From contig JAAHFP010000054.1 in assembly GCA_010672925.1 (NCBI GenBank), positions 1 through 40,757 of the forward strand: 40,757 bases of DNA, written 5' to 3'. The notes beneath the pieces were generated by a model. The model saw only the letters and a program-made list of their open reading frames with translations. It ran no database searches and was not told the origin of the DNA. Both the position numbers and the translations under genes were made by a program. Shown here one piece after another: positions 15,306 to 23,595 of the stretch. Origin of the DNA: Symploca sp. SIO1C2. GTDB lineage: Bacteria > Cyanobacteriota > Cyanobacteriia > Cyanobacteriales > Coleofasciculaceae. Position 1 is the first letter of the stretch; every line of letters starts with the position of its first letter.

Positions 15306-15740
15306 ATGTTCAGTGCATTTGATGTAGCTAACTACTTCATTAATCAAGCAAATGCTGAGGACGATGCAACTATCTCCAACATGAAGCTTCAGAAGCTTCT
15401 ATATTATGCTCAGGGTTTTCATCTGGCTATTTTCGATAGTCCCTTGTTTGAGGAGGCCATTGAAGCATGGGCTCATGGCCCTGTATGTCCTCCTGTATAT
15501 CGTATATACAAGAGTTATGGACGTTCCCACATTTCCGAGCCTCAAGATGGGAGTCCTGATGAGTTTAGTGAAGAGCAAAGGGAGTTGTTAGAAGAAGTCT
15601 GTGAAGTTTTTGGTCAGTTTGACGCCTCGAAGTTGCGAAATATGAGTTACAGTGACCTTCCATGGATCAATCACGAGAAAAATGCATCGGAGATTCCTCA
15701 TGATGAAATGAAGGATTTCTTCAAAACAAGGATCAATTAA
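15306..15740 (+). CDS. Panacea-domain (DUF4065/SocA-like) antitoxin
   Basis: This 144-residue protein carries the complete Panacea domain: SNMKLQKLLYYAQGFHLA (about 24-41), EAWAHGPVCPPVYRIYK (about 55-71), and the C-terminal SYSDLPW. Panacea proteins are antitoxins that neutralise many unrelated toxins encoded next to them; SocA is a proteolytic-adaptor-like member. The next gene starts at the base after its stop codon, which is the usual antitoxin-toxin order for this family. AAGG lies about 10 bases before ATG 15306. A partly deleted second copy lies upstream (14420-14474), which shows that this locus has been duplicated. Confidence 0.85.
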   Translation: MFSAFDVANYFINQANAEDDATISNMKLQKLLYYAQGFHLAIFDSPLFEEAIEAWAHGPVCPPVYRIYKSYGRSHISEPQDGSPDEFSEEQRELLEEVCEVFGQFDASKLRNMSYSDLPWINHEKNASEIPHDEMKDFFKTRIN

Positions 15741-16163
15741 TTGGTGAAGAATAAGAAGAAGATAAGAAATACCGATGCTAGTAAAGGGAGAAGGATTTAT
15801 CCTCCTCAAACTCCAAATTATGATCAGCAACCACCAATTTTTTCTTTAGAAAGAGTTCAACATGGTGACTATTGCTTTTCAGCACTTGACAATAAATGTA
15901 AAGCTCAATTTGCTGAATCTATCTTTAAGAGGCGAACAATAACTTGGGCTCAAATTAAAAGTCAGCCTAGACATGGTCTAGGTTTCGAGAAGATTCCTGT
16001 TTCTCAAATAAAGCAACCTATTCCGCAATTTATTACTGAAGACCAAGAAGATTTGATTGTATTCAGGTACAATGGCATGAGGCCAATGGTTGGATATAGG
16101 GTCAAGAATATATTTTACGTACTGTGGTTTGATCATAACTTTACTCTTTATGATCATGGTTAA
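15741..16163 (+). CDS. Putative toxin partnered with the Panacea antitoxin
   Basis: This roughly 140-residue basic protein follows the antitoxin stop codon directly. The start is TTG 15741 or GTG 15744; AAGGA at 15728-15732, inside the antitoxin gene, suits either and implies translational coupling. The N-terminal 50 residues are Lys/Pro-rich. The C-terminal end, RYNGMRPMVGYR followed by IFYVLWFDHNFTLYDHG, looks like the last two strands of a small RelE/HigB-type or similar fold, where a sheet ends in xVLxxD. That likeness is by eye only. Position and size make it the likely toxin, but the activity, for example mRNA cleavage, is not determined. It encodes no membrane segment. Confidence 0.6.
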   Translation: MVKNKKKIRNTDASKGRRIYPPQTPNYDQQPPIFSLERVQHGDYCFSALDNKCKAQFAESIFKRRTITWAQIKSQPRHGLGFEKIPVSQIKQPIPQFITEDQEDLIVFRYNGMRPMVGYRVKNIFYVLWFDHNFTLYDHG

Positions 16164-16325
16164 CTTGTATAATTATGCAGGAAGTTAGCTTAGCATAGTT
16201 TAATTGTTTTTTCAATGGGTCAATTAATTGTGGCGAGATGGGAAATATAAATCCTAATTGCCTCAATATCTATATGTTTATCAAAATTTTTGCTAAGATT
16301 TAAAATCTGTTGAGTGAACGAAATT

Positions 16326-17315
16326 ATGGATAAGCAAAACTTGAGTTCAAGCATAATACTAGAAGATTCAGAATCTTTTAAATTAGCACAAGCCCTTTAT
16401 CATGCGGTTACTGATAAAACTGAAAGTATGACAAAGTTTTACAGTGAAAATTACAAAATCACTCGTGATGATATTAAACAACTTTATACTAAATTTGAGC
16501 GAATTTCTTCACAGTGGAAAATTATCAGCAAAAGCGAAAACATTACGATTCAACACTTGGTAGATAATAAATCATGCTTCAGCTCATTTGATCGGTTTAT
16601 GGCTTATGACACAAGTCAAACATCTCCAGTTGAAAGTATCATGTTTGAATATAATGTCTTGCTAAAACTACCTAATACGGAGAAACCTCAACCATACAGA
16701 ATAATGGTACATATGTCTTCTGGCATCGCATTAAAAGGCAACAATCAAACCGATGAGAAATCTACAGTTCCAAATTTAATTTTGAAACTTTTGCAAGGCA
16801 GACCAATAATTGCGAAAGTTGAGTATGTGGATTATATGGTAGCAATAAATTTTATATCGACCTTAGATTCATGGGTTAATGAAATTAAAATAGCTAGTAC
16901 TTCTCGATTTATCGATTTCCTACAAAAAAAATCTCACTGGTTACCACGTTTATCTGAGGGAAGTATTTTAATTGTTACTTCTCTATGGGTATGTTCATAT
17001 ACTAATGAAACTTTTGCAGAAGGTAATAGTGATCAAGTTTTGGCAAAATTTTTAATTATTTCGCTGATGTTTATAATGCTTTCTGGAAAAGTAGCTCTTT
17101 GGTTCGGAAGTTTAGGAGAGAAATATATAGATCAAATTTCTTCTTTAAGCTATATTCAATTGAATAAGGGAGATGAACGACTTCTTACTGAGCGTGGTAA
17201 ATCAAACTTTTGGTCAATTGTCATAGCAATCTCAACTTTTACAATCTCGATTATTCAGGGAGTTATTTCTGGCTATATTGTAAAATTATTAATGAGTAAT
17301 CTTGGTAATCTCTAA
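16326..17315 (+). CDS. Unidentified C-terminal membrane protein
   Basis: I do not recognise this 329-residue protein. The N-terminal two thirds are soluble and rather hydrophilic. The last 110 residues contain about three hydrophobic segments: ILIVTSLWVC, FLIISLMFIMLSGKVALWF, and FWSIVIAISTFTISIIQGVISG. A soluble domain with a C-terminal membrane anchor is a plan also seen in effectors of defence systems, and it sits just after a toxin-antitoxin pair, but this is only context. ATG 16326 is used; GTG 16314 would add four residues. Codon use is AT-rich compared with the housekeeping genes to the right, which hints at acquired DNA. Confidence 0.5.
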   Translation: MDKQNLSSSIILEDSESFKLAQALYHAVTDKTESMTKFYSENYKITRDDIKQLYTKFERISSQWKIISKSENITIQHLVDNKSCFSSFDRFMAYDTSQTSPVESIMFEYNVLLKLPNTEKPQPYRIMVHMSSGIALKGNNQTDEKSTVPNLILKLLQGRPIIAKVEYVDYMVAINFISTLDSWVNEIKIASTSRFIDFLQKKSHWLPRLSEGSILIVTSLWVCSYTNETFAEGNSDQVLAKFLIISLMFIMLSGKVALWFGSLGEKYIDQISSLSYIQLNKGDERLLTERGKSNFWSIVIAISTFTISIIQGVISGYIVKLLMSNLGNL

Positions 17316-17641
17316 TCTGGACAACTAAGTTTAGCTAGGGTTCGCTAAATAAAAGCAGGAGCATTACTAGATAAGCGAATTAAGACTTTTGAGGAAAACT
17401 TATCGATTTAATGGAAGAGCGAAACTCAACAAGCTTAACCTTTGACCTATATTTGTTGGGTTTCCTTACGTTAACCCAACCTACAATTAATAAATTAGCA
17501 GATTACTTATCATCAAATATTAACTTATGAGGAAAACTTATCGATGTTATAGGAGAGTGGATGACAGGCAAGATGCCTGTTCCACAAGAAACTGTTGATT
17601 GAATTTGGTTAAAATTGGCTCATCTTAACTTACTGCAAGCC
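17316..17641. repeat. Repeat cluster between membrane protein and potD
   Basis: This 326-base gap has no gene. It holds a truncated copy (17391-17420) and a full copy (17529-17587) of the GAGGAAAACTTAT/CAGGCAAGATGCCTG repeat. Between them, at about 17451-17487, lies a TTGTTGGGTTTCCTT...AACCCAACCTACAA inverted repeat, a type widespread in cyanobacteria. Confidence 0.65.
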
Positions 17642-18754
17642 CTAACCACTCGTCAGTTTAGTCCAGTAGCGGTCATAAACTTCTTCAACTTCATTACCTA
17701 CAGGAGACAGACCTTCACAATTCTCTAAAGCGGATTCTGAGGGGAACAAGCTTTGATTATCTTGAACTTCAGAGGGTAAGATTTTGTACGCTTCTTTATT
17801 CGGTGTGGCAAAACTCAATCTCTCACACATTTGAGCAGCAACATCTGGTTCCAACATAAAATTAATCCAGGCATAGGCACCCTTAGGATTAGGAGCAGTT
17901 TTAGGAATTACCATAGTATCCATCCACACAGAAGAACCACTTTGAGGCAGCACATATTCCAAATCAGGGTTTTCTTCAATGATTTCATTGGCATCGGAAG
18001 AATAGCACATAGCTGCTTTTAAATCCCCACTCAAAATTTGTGGTCGCCAAGCATCTGAATTAAAGGAAGCAATACTTGGTTTTAACTTAACTAACTCTTC
18101 ATATGCCTGTTTAATCTCCTCAGTATCCTGAGTATTGTAGGAGTAACCTAACATTTTCAATGTTGCTCCCATAACTTCCCGGACATCATTGAGTAATGTT
18201 ATCCGCTTGGCTAATTTTTCTTGGTAATTCCAAAGATAATCCCAATCATCTGGAGGTGGTTGTAATTGCTGTTTGTTGTAAATTAAGCCAGTAGTTCCCC
18301 AGCTTGTGGGTATACTGTGCAAATTATCTGGGTCATATTCCGGATTAAGAAAGCGGGGAAACAACTGCTCCAAAGTAGTAATATAAGAAAAGTCCAATTG
18401 AGTCAACAAATCCAACTCCATCATCTTCTGCACCATATAATCAGAAGGGTAGATAACGCTGTAGGCGCTACCACCTCCTGCTTGCAGTCGAGCCAGCATC
18501 GCTTCATTGGAATCAAAAACATCTGCTACAACTTTGATACCGGTTTTTTTGGTAAAGCGGTCTAGTAACTCCTGATCCGTATAACCAGACCAGGTATAGA
18601 TGTACAACTCATTTTCTGAACCTTGACCACTAGGCGCTGGCTTGACATTAGCCAGAGTCCAACCACATCCAGATACTGCCACACTACTAAGAGTAGCTGA
18701 GGCAGCTAGTTGTAGGAAATTACGTCTAGTGCGGCTTTTGGGATATTTGGACAT
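17642..18754 (-). CDS. potD: Spermidine/putrescine-type ABC transporter substrate-binding lipoprotein (PotD/PotF)
   Basis: This 370-residue protein binds polyamines or a related solute outside the inner membrane. The N-terminus has a twin-arginine-like motif (SRTRRNFLQ, residues 7-15) and a lipobox VSGC with Cys30, so it is probably exported folded and lipidated. The mature protein starts with ELYIYTWSGYTDQELLDRFTKKTGIKV, the typical start of PotD/PotF, and includes YSVIYPSDYMV and GDLKAAMCYSSDA. It lies downstream of the PotA ATPase on the same strand, separated by 166 bases of simple repeats. PotB and PotC permease genes are not in the window on either side, so the set is incomplete here. 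Substrate could be spermidine, putrescine or another cation. Confidence 0.9.
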   Translation of the reverse strand: MSKYPKSRTRRNFLQLAASATLSSVAVSGCGWTLANVKPAPSGQGSENELYIYTWSGYTDQELLDRFTKKTGIKVVADVFDSNEAMLARLQAGGGSAYSVIYPSDYMVQKMMELDLLTQLDFSYITTLEQLFPRFLNPEYDPDNLHSIPTSWGTTGLIYNKQQLQPPPDDWDYLWNYQEKLAKRITLLNDVREVMGATLKMLGYSYNTQDTEEIKQAYEELVKLKPSIASFNSDAWRPQILSGDLKAAMCYSSDANEIIEENPDLEYVLPQSGSSVWMDTMVIPKTAPNPKGAYAWINFMLEPDVAAQMCERLSFATPNKEAYKILPSEVQDNQSLFPSESALENCEGLSPVGNEVEEVYDRYWTKLTSG

Positions 18755-18920
18755 TAAGAATTAAGAATTAAGAATTAAGAATTAAGAATTGGGAATTGGT
18801 GACTATCAATACCTTCCTTGTCTCCCTTGTCCTCCTTGTCCTCCTTGTCTCCCTTATCTCCCTTGTCTCCCCATCTCCCTTGTCTCCCCATCTCCCCATC
18901 TCCCCATCCCCGCGTCATCT
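18755..18920. repeat. Heptanucleotide and CTCC-type simple repeats between potA and potD
   Basis: Positions 18755-18790 are five tandem AATTAAG-like heptamers. Positions 18812-18910 are a long imperfect array of CTCCCTTGT and CTCCTTGTC units. Short reading frames across this stretch are artefacts of the repeat. Confidence 0.85.
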
Positions 18921-20051
18921 TCACTCTTCCAACACCAAACAATCCGTAGTTGCCCAGCGAGCGAAAATTGGAGTGTGGGAGTCTGGTAGTTTGTTAGGAG
19001 TATTTTGCAGCATTACAGTTAAGCGATCGCCACTGAGTAATTCCACTAGATAATGGACACGAGTACCCAAGTACATCACATTCTTGAGACGACCCTCAAA
19101 GCAATTATCTGTGGATTTGGGAGGAGAAAGACTGAGGCGAATTTTTTCAGGGCGTACACTAACTACTACCTCCTGAGAACTACTAAGATGGTCTTTGGGA
19201 GACTGAGGTTCAACTCTAATCTGTAAACCAGTCTTAGTCACAACTTTAATTTGAGAAGCCTCAACTGTTTCTATACGCCCTTCCAACAAATTGGCCTCTC
19301 CAATAAAATCTGCCACAAAGGATGTCCGGGGTGATTCATAGATTTCTGTAGGAGTGCCTATCTGCTCAATTTTACCGGTACGCATCACGGCGATGCGGTC
19401 AGAAAGACTGAGAGCTTCTTCTTGGTCATGGGTTACCATAACAAAAGTTAGCCCCAAGTCTTTATGTAGATTAGATAGCTCTATCTGCATTTCTTTGCGG
19501 AGCTTGAAATCCAAAGCCCCCAGGGGTTCATCCAACAATACTACTGCTGGTCGGTTCACCAATGCTCTGGCGAGAGCCACCCGTTGCTGTTGTCCTCCAG
19601 ACAGTTGATTAGGATATCGATTAGCTAATCCTTCTAATTTCACCTGTTTGAGGGCTTGTTTTACCCGATCTTCCACTTCCGACGCCTTGAGCCTTTTTAG
19701 TTTTAAACCGAAGGCAATGTTCTCTGATACACTCAAGTGATTGAATAGAGCATAGCTCTGAAATACTGTATTTACCGGTCGTCGATGGGGTGGTACTTGA
19801 TTCATTGACTGCCCTTGAATCAGTACTTCCCCCGCCGAAGGCATCTCAAACCCTGCCATTAAGCGCAAGGTTGTGGTTTTACCGCAGCCAGAAGGACCGA
19901 GGATGCTAAAGAACTCTCCCCGACGAATATTCATGTCAACACCTCGGACAGCAGTCTCTCCATTGAAGACCTTGAAGACTTTGCGGAGTTCAATATCAAG
20001 TTCAGCAGCTGTTTCCGGAGAAGGTTGTTCTTTGGTAGAAGTTTGAAACAT
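18921..20051 (-). CDS. potA: Spermidine/putrescine-type ABC transporter ATP-binding protein
   Basis: This 376-residue protein energises solute uptake from the cytoplasmic face. It shows Walker A GPSGCGKT (residues 52-59), the Q-loop in VFQSYALF, the signature LSGGQQQR, Walker [13 protein letters not shown] and the switch His in [10 protein letters not shown]-terminal TOBE/regulatory domain follows from about residue 255 ([13 protein letters not shown], then [11 protein letters not shown]). Length and layout are those of PotA/FbpC-type importers, and the linked PotD points to polyamines. The gene diverges from the PBP2 gene at 20224. No permease gene adjoins it, so the membrane subunits must be encoded elsewhere. 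Confidence 0.92.
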   Translation of the reverse strand: MFQTSTKEQPSPETAAELDIELRKVFKVFNGETAVRGVDMNIRRGEFFSILGPSGCGKTTTLRLMAGFEMPSAGEVLIQGQSMNQVPPHRRPVNTVFQSYALFNHLSVSENIAFGLKLKRLKASEVEDRVKQALKQVKLEGLANRYPNQLSGGQQQRVALARALVNRPAVVLLDEPLGALDFKLRKEMQIELSNLHKDLGLTFVMVTHDQEEALSLSDRIAVMRTGKIEQIGTPTEIYESPRTSFVADFIGEANLLEGRIETVEASQIKVVTKTGLQIRVEPQSPKDHLSSSQEVVVSVRPEKIRLSLSPPKSTDNCFEGRLKNVMYLGTRVHYLVELLSGDRLTVMLQNTPNKLPDSHTPIFARWATTDCLVLEE

Positions 20052-20223
20052 GGTAATTATTTAAAGGCTTGGTGTTAATTCCTTACCTCACCAGAGGTTG
20101 AGCCTCTTTGACATCATCACTGGGCATCAAGCTACAGTGATTCCTCAGTTTATTTTATCTGGCTACTGCTAGTCTGGGTAAGTTATTATTTCAACCAATC
20201 CTCAATCCCCTAACTTTACTCCT

Positions 20224-22011
20224 ATGACTGTAATTCATAATTTCTCAGTTGGGCGTCAATCTTCTACCCGTACTGTAGGACGTAATTACCAATCTGTGGT
20301 GGTAATGCTGCTCATCAGCGCCTTTTTACTGGGGGGCATTGCCTCTCGTTTAGCTTATTTACAACTAGTTGAAGGGGAACGCAATAAGGAACTGGCCGAA
20401 AATAACCGCATTCGTATCATTCCTAAACCCCCTGTACGAGGTAATATTTTTGACCGCAAAGGTAGAATTTTAGCCAGCACTAGGCTATCTCGCTCAGTGT
20501 TCGTTTGGCCTATTGCTTTGAAAAAGGACAAATGGCCAGAAACTTTCAAGCGCCTCTCAGAGATTTTGGATATCCCAGAAGAAGATATTGAAAAACGCTT
20601 GCAAAATGCTGACAACAGTTCTCTTTCCCGCATCCGCATTGCCCGTAGCATTAGTCCTAAACAAATTACAGCACTAGCGGAGTATAGCAATGAACTAGAA
20701 GGGGTAGATGTTGATGTAGAAACAGTAAGAGAGTACCCCAATGGGGATTTAGCGGCTCATGTTTTGGGTTATACTGGCGAGATTAATGAAGAAGAATTAG
20801 CAGATCGTCGAGAGGAAGGTTATCGTCCTGGTGACGTAATTGGTCAAATGGGGGTCGAGGAGTCTTTTCAGGAGATGCTCAGGGGAGAATGGGGTGGACA
20901 GCAAGTTGAGGTGGATGGTGCGGATCAAGTAGTCAAGGTTTTGGGTAAAAAAGATGCCAAAGCTGGTAAAGATATCAAAATCACTTTAGATATAGATACG
21001 CAAAAAGCCGCTGAAGCAGCTTTGGGTTATCAAAAAGGTGCGATTGTGGCGATAGATCCCAATAATGGGGAAGTACTGGCGATGGTTAGTCGTCCAACTT
21101 TTGACCCCAATATTTTTTCTACCCGTATTACCCAAGAAACCTGGACTAAGTTGCAAGGGAGAGGCAACCCCTTTGTTAACCGTGCCATACGTGGCTTTCC
21201 TCCTGCAAGTACCTTCAAGATAGTCACCGCAGCAGCAGGCATGGAAACTGGCAAATATCCTCCCAACACTGTCTTGCCGACTTTTGCTTATCTACGGGTT
21301 GGTGGTACTGCTTTTGGTGAGTGGAACAAGGCAGGCTTTGGTCCATTGGGATATGTGCGTGCTCTAGCAATGAGTAGTAATACCTTTCATGGACAAATTG
21401 GCAAAGGTATCGGAGGAGAAAAACTGATCGAATGGTCTCGTAAATTTGGTTTTGGTTACCAAACTGGTGTTGAGCTCAATGAAGAATCCCCCGGTTTAAT
21501 TGCAGATGATGCCTGGAAGCAGAAGAGATTTAACTGGGAATGGACTGTGGGTGATACGGTTAATATGTCTATTGGTCAGGGATTTACTCAAGCAACACCC
21601 TTACAAGTCGCTATGATGTTTGCCGTTCCTGCTAATGGAGGCTACAAAGTTAAACCTCACCTGCTGCTTGATGGGCAAAATTCCGACAAATGGAGCAAGT
21701 CAATGAATCTTAAGCCAGAAACAGTGGATAAGTTACGTCAGGGATTAAGAGCAGTGGTTACTGGTGGTACAGGACAGAAATTAAATGTATCCCATCTACC
21801 ACCAGTTGCCGGTAAAAGTGGTACGGCAGAGGCTCCTCCCGGTAAACCTCATGCTTGGTTTGGAGCCTATGCACCAGCGGTGAATCCAGAAATTGTAGTT
21901 GTCGCCTTTGCTGAACATTCCGGTGGCGGTGGGGGTAGTACCGCTGGACCAATGGTTCGCCAAGTGTTGGAGGGTTACTTCAAAGCTAAGGCTGCTGAAC
22001 CTAAGAAATAA
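20224..22011 (+). CDS. mrdA: Penicillin-binding protein 2 (class B transpeptidase)
   Basis: This 595-residue enzyme cross-links peptidoglycan during cell elongation. A single N-terminal membrane segment lies at about residues 26-47. The PBP dimerisation domain contains RGNIFDRKGRILA (72-84). The transpeptidase domain has all three active-site motifs: SxxK as STFK (Ser329, Lys332), SxN as SSN (384-386), and KSGT (531-534). The length is slightly under the usual 600-650. It is encoded alone, divergent from potA. A 9-base tandem repeat immediately follows the stop codon. Confidence 0.94.
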   Translation: MTVIHNFSVGRQSSTRTVGRNYQSVVVMLLISAFLLGGIASRLAYLQLVEGERNKELAENNRIRIIPKPPVRGNIFDRKGRILASTRLSRSVFVWPIALKKDKWPETFKRLSEILDIPEEDIEKRLQNADNSSLSRIRIARSISPKQITALAEYSNELEGVDVDVETVREYPNGDLAAHVLGYTGEINEEELADRREEGYRPGDVIGQMGVEESFQEMLRGEWGGQQVEVDGADQVVKVLGKKDAKAGKDIKITLDIDTQKAAEAALGYQKGAIVAIDPNNGEVLAMVSRPTFDPNIFSTRITQETWTKLQGRGNPFVNRAIRGFPPASTFKIVTAAAGMETGKYPPNTVLPTFAYLRVGGTAFGEWNKAGFGPLGYVRALAMSSNTFHGQIGKGIGGEKLIEWSRKFGFGYQTGVELNEESPGLIADDAWKQKRFNWEWTVGDTVNMSIGQGFTQATPLQVAMMFAVPANGGYKVKPHLLLDGQNSDKWSKSMNLKPETVDKLRQGLRAVVTGGTGQKLNVSHLPPVAGKSGTAEAPPGKPHAWFGAYAPAVNPEIVVVAFAEHSGGGGGSTAGPMVRQVLEGYFKAKAAEPKK

Positions 22012-22038
22012 GGGGCTTAACATCCCATCGTTGCGGGA

Positions 22039-22083
22039 GCTGAGGAAGCTGAGGAAGCTGAGGAAGCTGAGGAAGCTGAGGAA
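22039..22083. repeat. Tandem repeat GCTGAGGAA x5
   Basis: Five perfect copies of a 9-base unit lie 28 bases after the PBP2 stop codon. The unit length is a multiple of three but no gene reads through it. It belongs with the other GGAG-type simple repeats of the window. Confidence 0.9.
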
Positions 22084-22238
22084 GTTGGGGGAGTAAGGCA
22101 AGTCCAAAAATTGGGATAATTTCTTTCTTGGAGTTTCCTAAGCTGAATACGGAAAACCGCATTTTGCGCCAACTCACTGCTACACTACAATGTAATTAGA
22201 AGCAGCAATACAATCAAATCGGTTGTATAACAGGAGCA

Positions 22239-22562
22239 ATGAGTTTCTTTGATTCAGAAATAGTCCAACAAGAAGCAAAACAGCTGTTTGAAGATTATCA
22301 TTCCTTAATGCAGTTGGGAGGCAGCTACGGCAAATTTGACCGAGAGGGCAAAAAGATTTTCATCGAGCAGATGGAATCGATGATGGACCGCTATCGTATT
22401 TTTATGAAGCGTTTCGAGTTATCCGATGACTTTATGGCTCAGATGACGGTGGAACAGCTCAATACCCAGCTGGGTCAGTTTGGTATCACACCTAAGCAAA
22501 TGTTTGAACAAATGGAAATGACTCTCGAAAAAATGAAGTCAGAGTTGGAAAAGCAGTCTTGA
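22239..22562 (+). CDS. DUF1825 family protein
   Basis: This 107-residue acidic, all-helical protein begins MSFFDSEIVQQEAKQLFEDY and has MESMMDRYRIFMKRFELSDDF in the middle, which identifies the DUF1825 family. That family is nearly confined to cyanobacteria and chloroplast-bearing lineages, and its function is unknown. A CAGGAGCA ribosome-binding site stands close before ATG 22239. No partner gene is adjacent. Methionine-rich helices (MTVEQLNTQLG, QMFEQMEMTLEKMK) suggest a helical bundle or oligomer. Confidence 0.88.
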   Translation: MSFFDSEIVQQEAKQLFEDYHSLMQLGGSYGKFDREGKKIFIEQMESMMDRYRIFMKRFELSDDFMAQMTVEQLNTQLGQFGITPKQMFEQMEMTLEKMKSELEKQS

Positions 22563-22724
22563 AATTGAGCCTTTGAGACTTGAGGAAGGTAGGTCGCACC
22601 AACCAACCCTTCACCCCCCCCAAGGAGGGTAACTTCTAGGCTCCAAGGAAAGAAAGCTTTTTCACCTTTTTGAACTGACAGGTTATTTTCATGCCTGCTG
22701 CACTAGCGATCGCGCTAGTATCTT

Positions 22725-23057
22725 CTAAGGTAGCCAGGTGATATCGTTTAAAACTCCAAGGACAAATACTCTTTCTTTTAAATCATTGGGAATTTGCTCA
22801 TCTACGTAACTCAATCGACCCTCGTCTTGATCGAAATCAATTAGCAAAACTACCCTTTCTTCTGAAAAATGCCGCATTTCAGGAATATGAAATTCTACAA
22901 GCTTGCTGACTACCTTTTTCCATCCACGAGCAGGCGGCAAAACTTGAATGACACGTTCCCTGAGGTTTGGATGGAGAACAAAGCTGTTTGCAATTTGGCG
23001 ATTAGCATCATCTTCAGGTAATACAAAAACGTGCGGTTTGTACCTATTGATGCTCAT
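22725..23057 (-). pseudogene. Probable truncated partner of an ATPase (TOPRIM-like/DUF-type protein)
   Basis: The frame encodes 110 residues starting MSINRYKPHVFVLPEDDANRQ. Its features (VLPEDDANRQIANSF, then VLLIDFDQDEG, then RVFVLGVL) recall cyanobacterial proteins encoded immediately after RecF/OLD-like ATPases, some with TOPRIM-type acidic motifs. From memory those are longer, about 190 residues; here similarity seems to stop after VFVLGVL and the frame ends eight codons later, which suggests a 3' truncation. Its start overlaps the end of the ATPase remnant by four bases (ATGA), as in an operon. If the family is in fact short, this could still be an intact gene. Confidence 0.45.
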
Positions 23058-23432
23058 AATTCTATATCACCTAAAATCAGGGTATCTATAAGATTGCCAT
23101 TAATAGTTATCTCACTGAGCAATCTCACTAAAGTTGGTTCTAAATGACTTTTGCGATCGAGTACAAAAGTATTTTCATCGGAAAACTTTCGGATTGCTTC
23201 TTCATTATGAGAAGTCGCTAGAATTTGACCACTATTTTTAAACGAGCGTCGTAATGATGTAACAAAATGTCCAACTTCTGACAACGAAATGTAGTTATCA
23301 GGCTCGTCCCAAAAACAAAAAACTGGACCATAGTATTTATTTGCAACTAAAAAGTGCAGATGACATCCCATTGAGAGACAGTTCAAAGTTCTCCAGGCAT
23401 CTGAAGTTGTTTACATACAGTCTTTGGAGCAT
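23054..23432 (-). pseudogene. AAA-type (RecF/OLD-like) ATPase with internal deletion and frameshift
   Basis: On the minus strand, ATG 23432 begins a typical ATPase N-terminus, MLQRLYVNNFRCLENFELSL, which continues GMSSALF to just before where Walker A should be, then stops after 31 codons. A second frame (to 23054) supplies the C-terminal third: FCFWDEPDNYISLSE (Walker B), then QILATSHNEEAIRKF (switch His), then LDRKSHLEPTLVRLL. Walker A and the whole middle are missing, and the two parts are in different frames. This is an internal deletion of an ordinary roughly 400-residue ATPase. It is followed by the truncated partner at 22725. Confidence 0.75.
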
Positions 23433-23595
23433 AGCCAAGCGACTCCGAGGATCAAAAAGTGAAGTAATGTTTAGTCAACTTAATGAACCAGTATAAACGA
23501 TATTACTTCTGATAAAGTCAGACTCTAGTGTTAGTGGTAACCATGATTTTTTTGCTTCCCCATTCCCAAAAAGTCCTTAAAAACGAATCGGATGC

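Noticed and set aside
18789-19053. Pro/Leu-rich short frames over 18789-19053
   Set aside because: They translate the CTCCCTTGT array and overlap the end of potA on the opposite strand.
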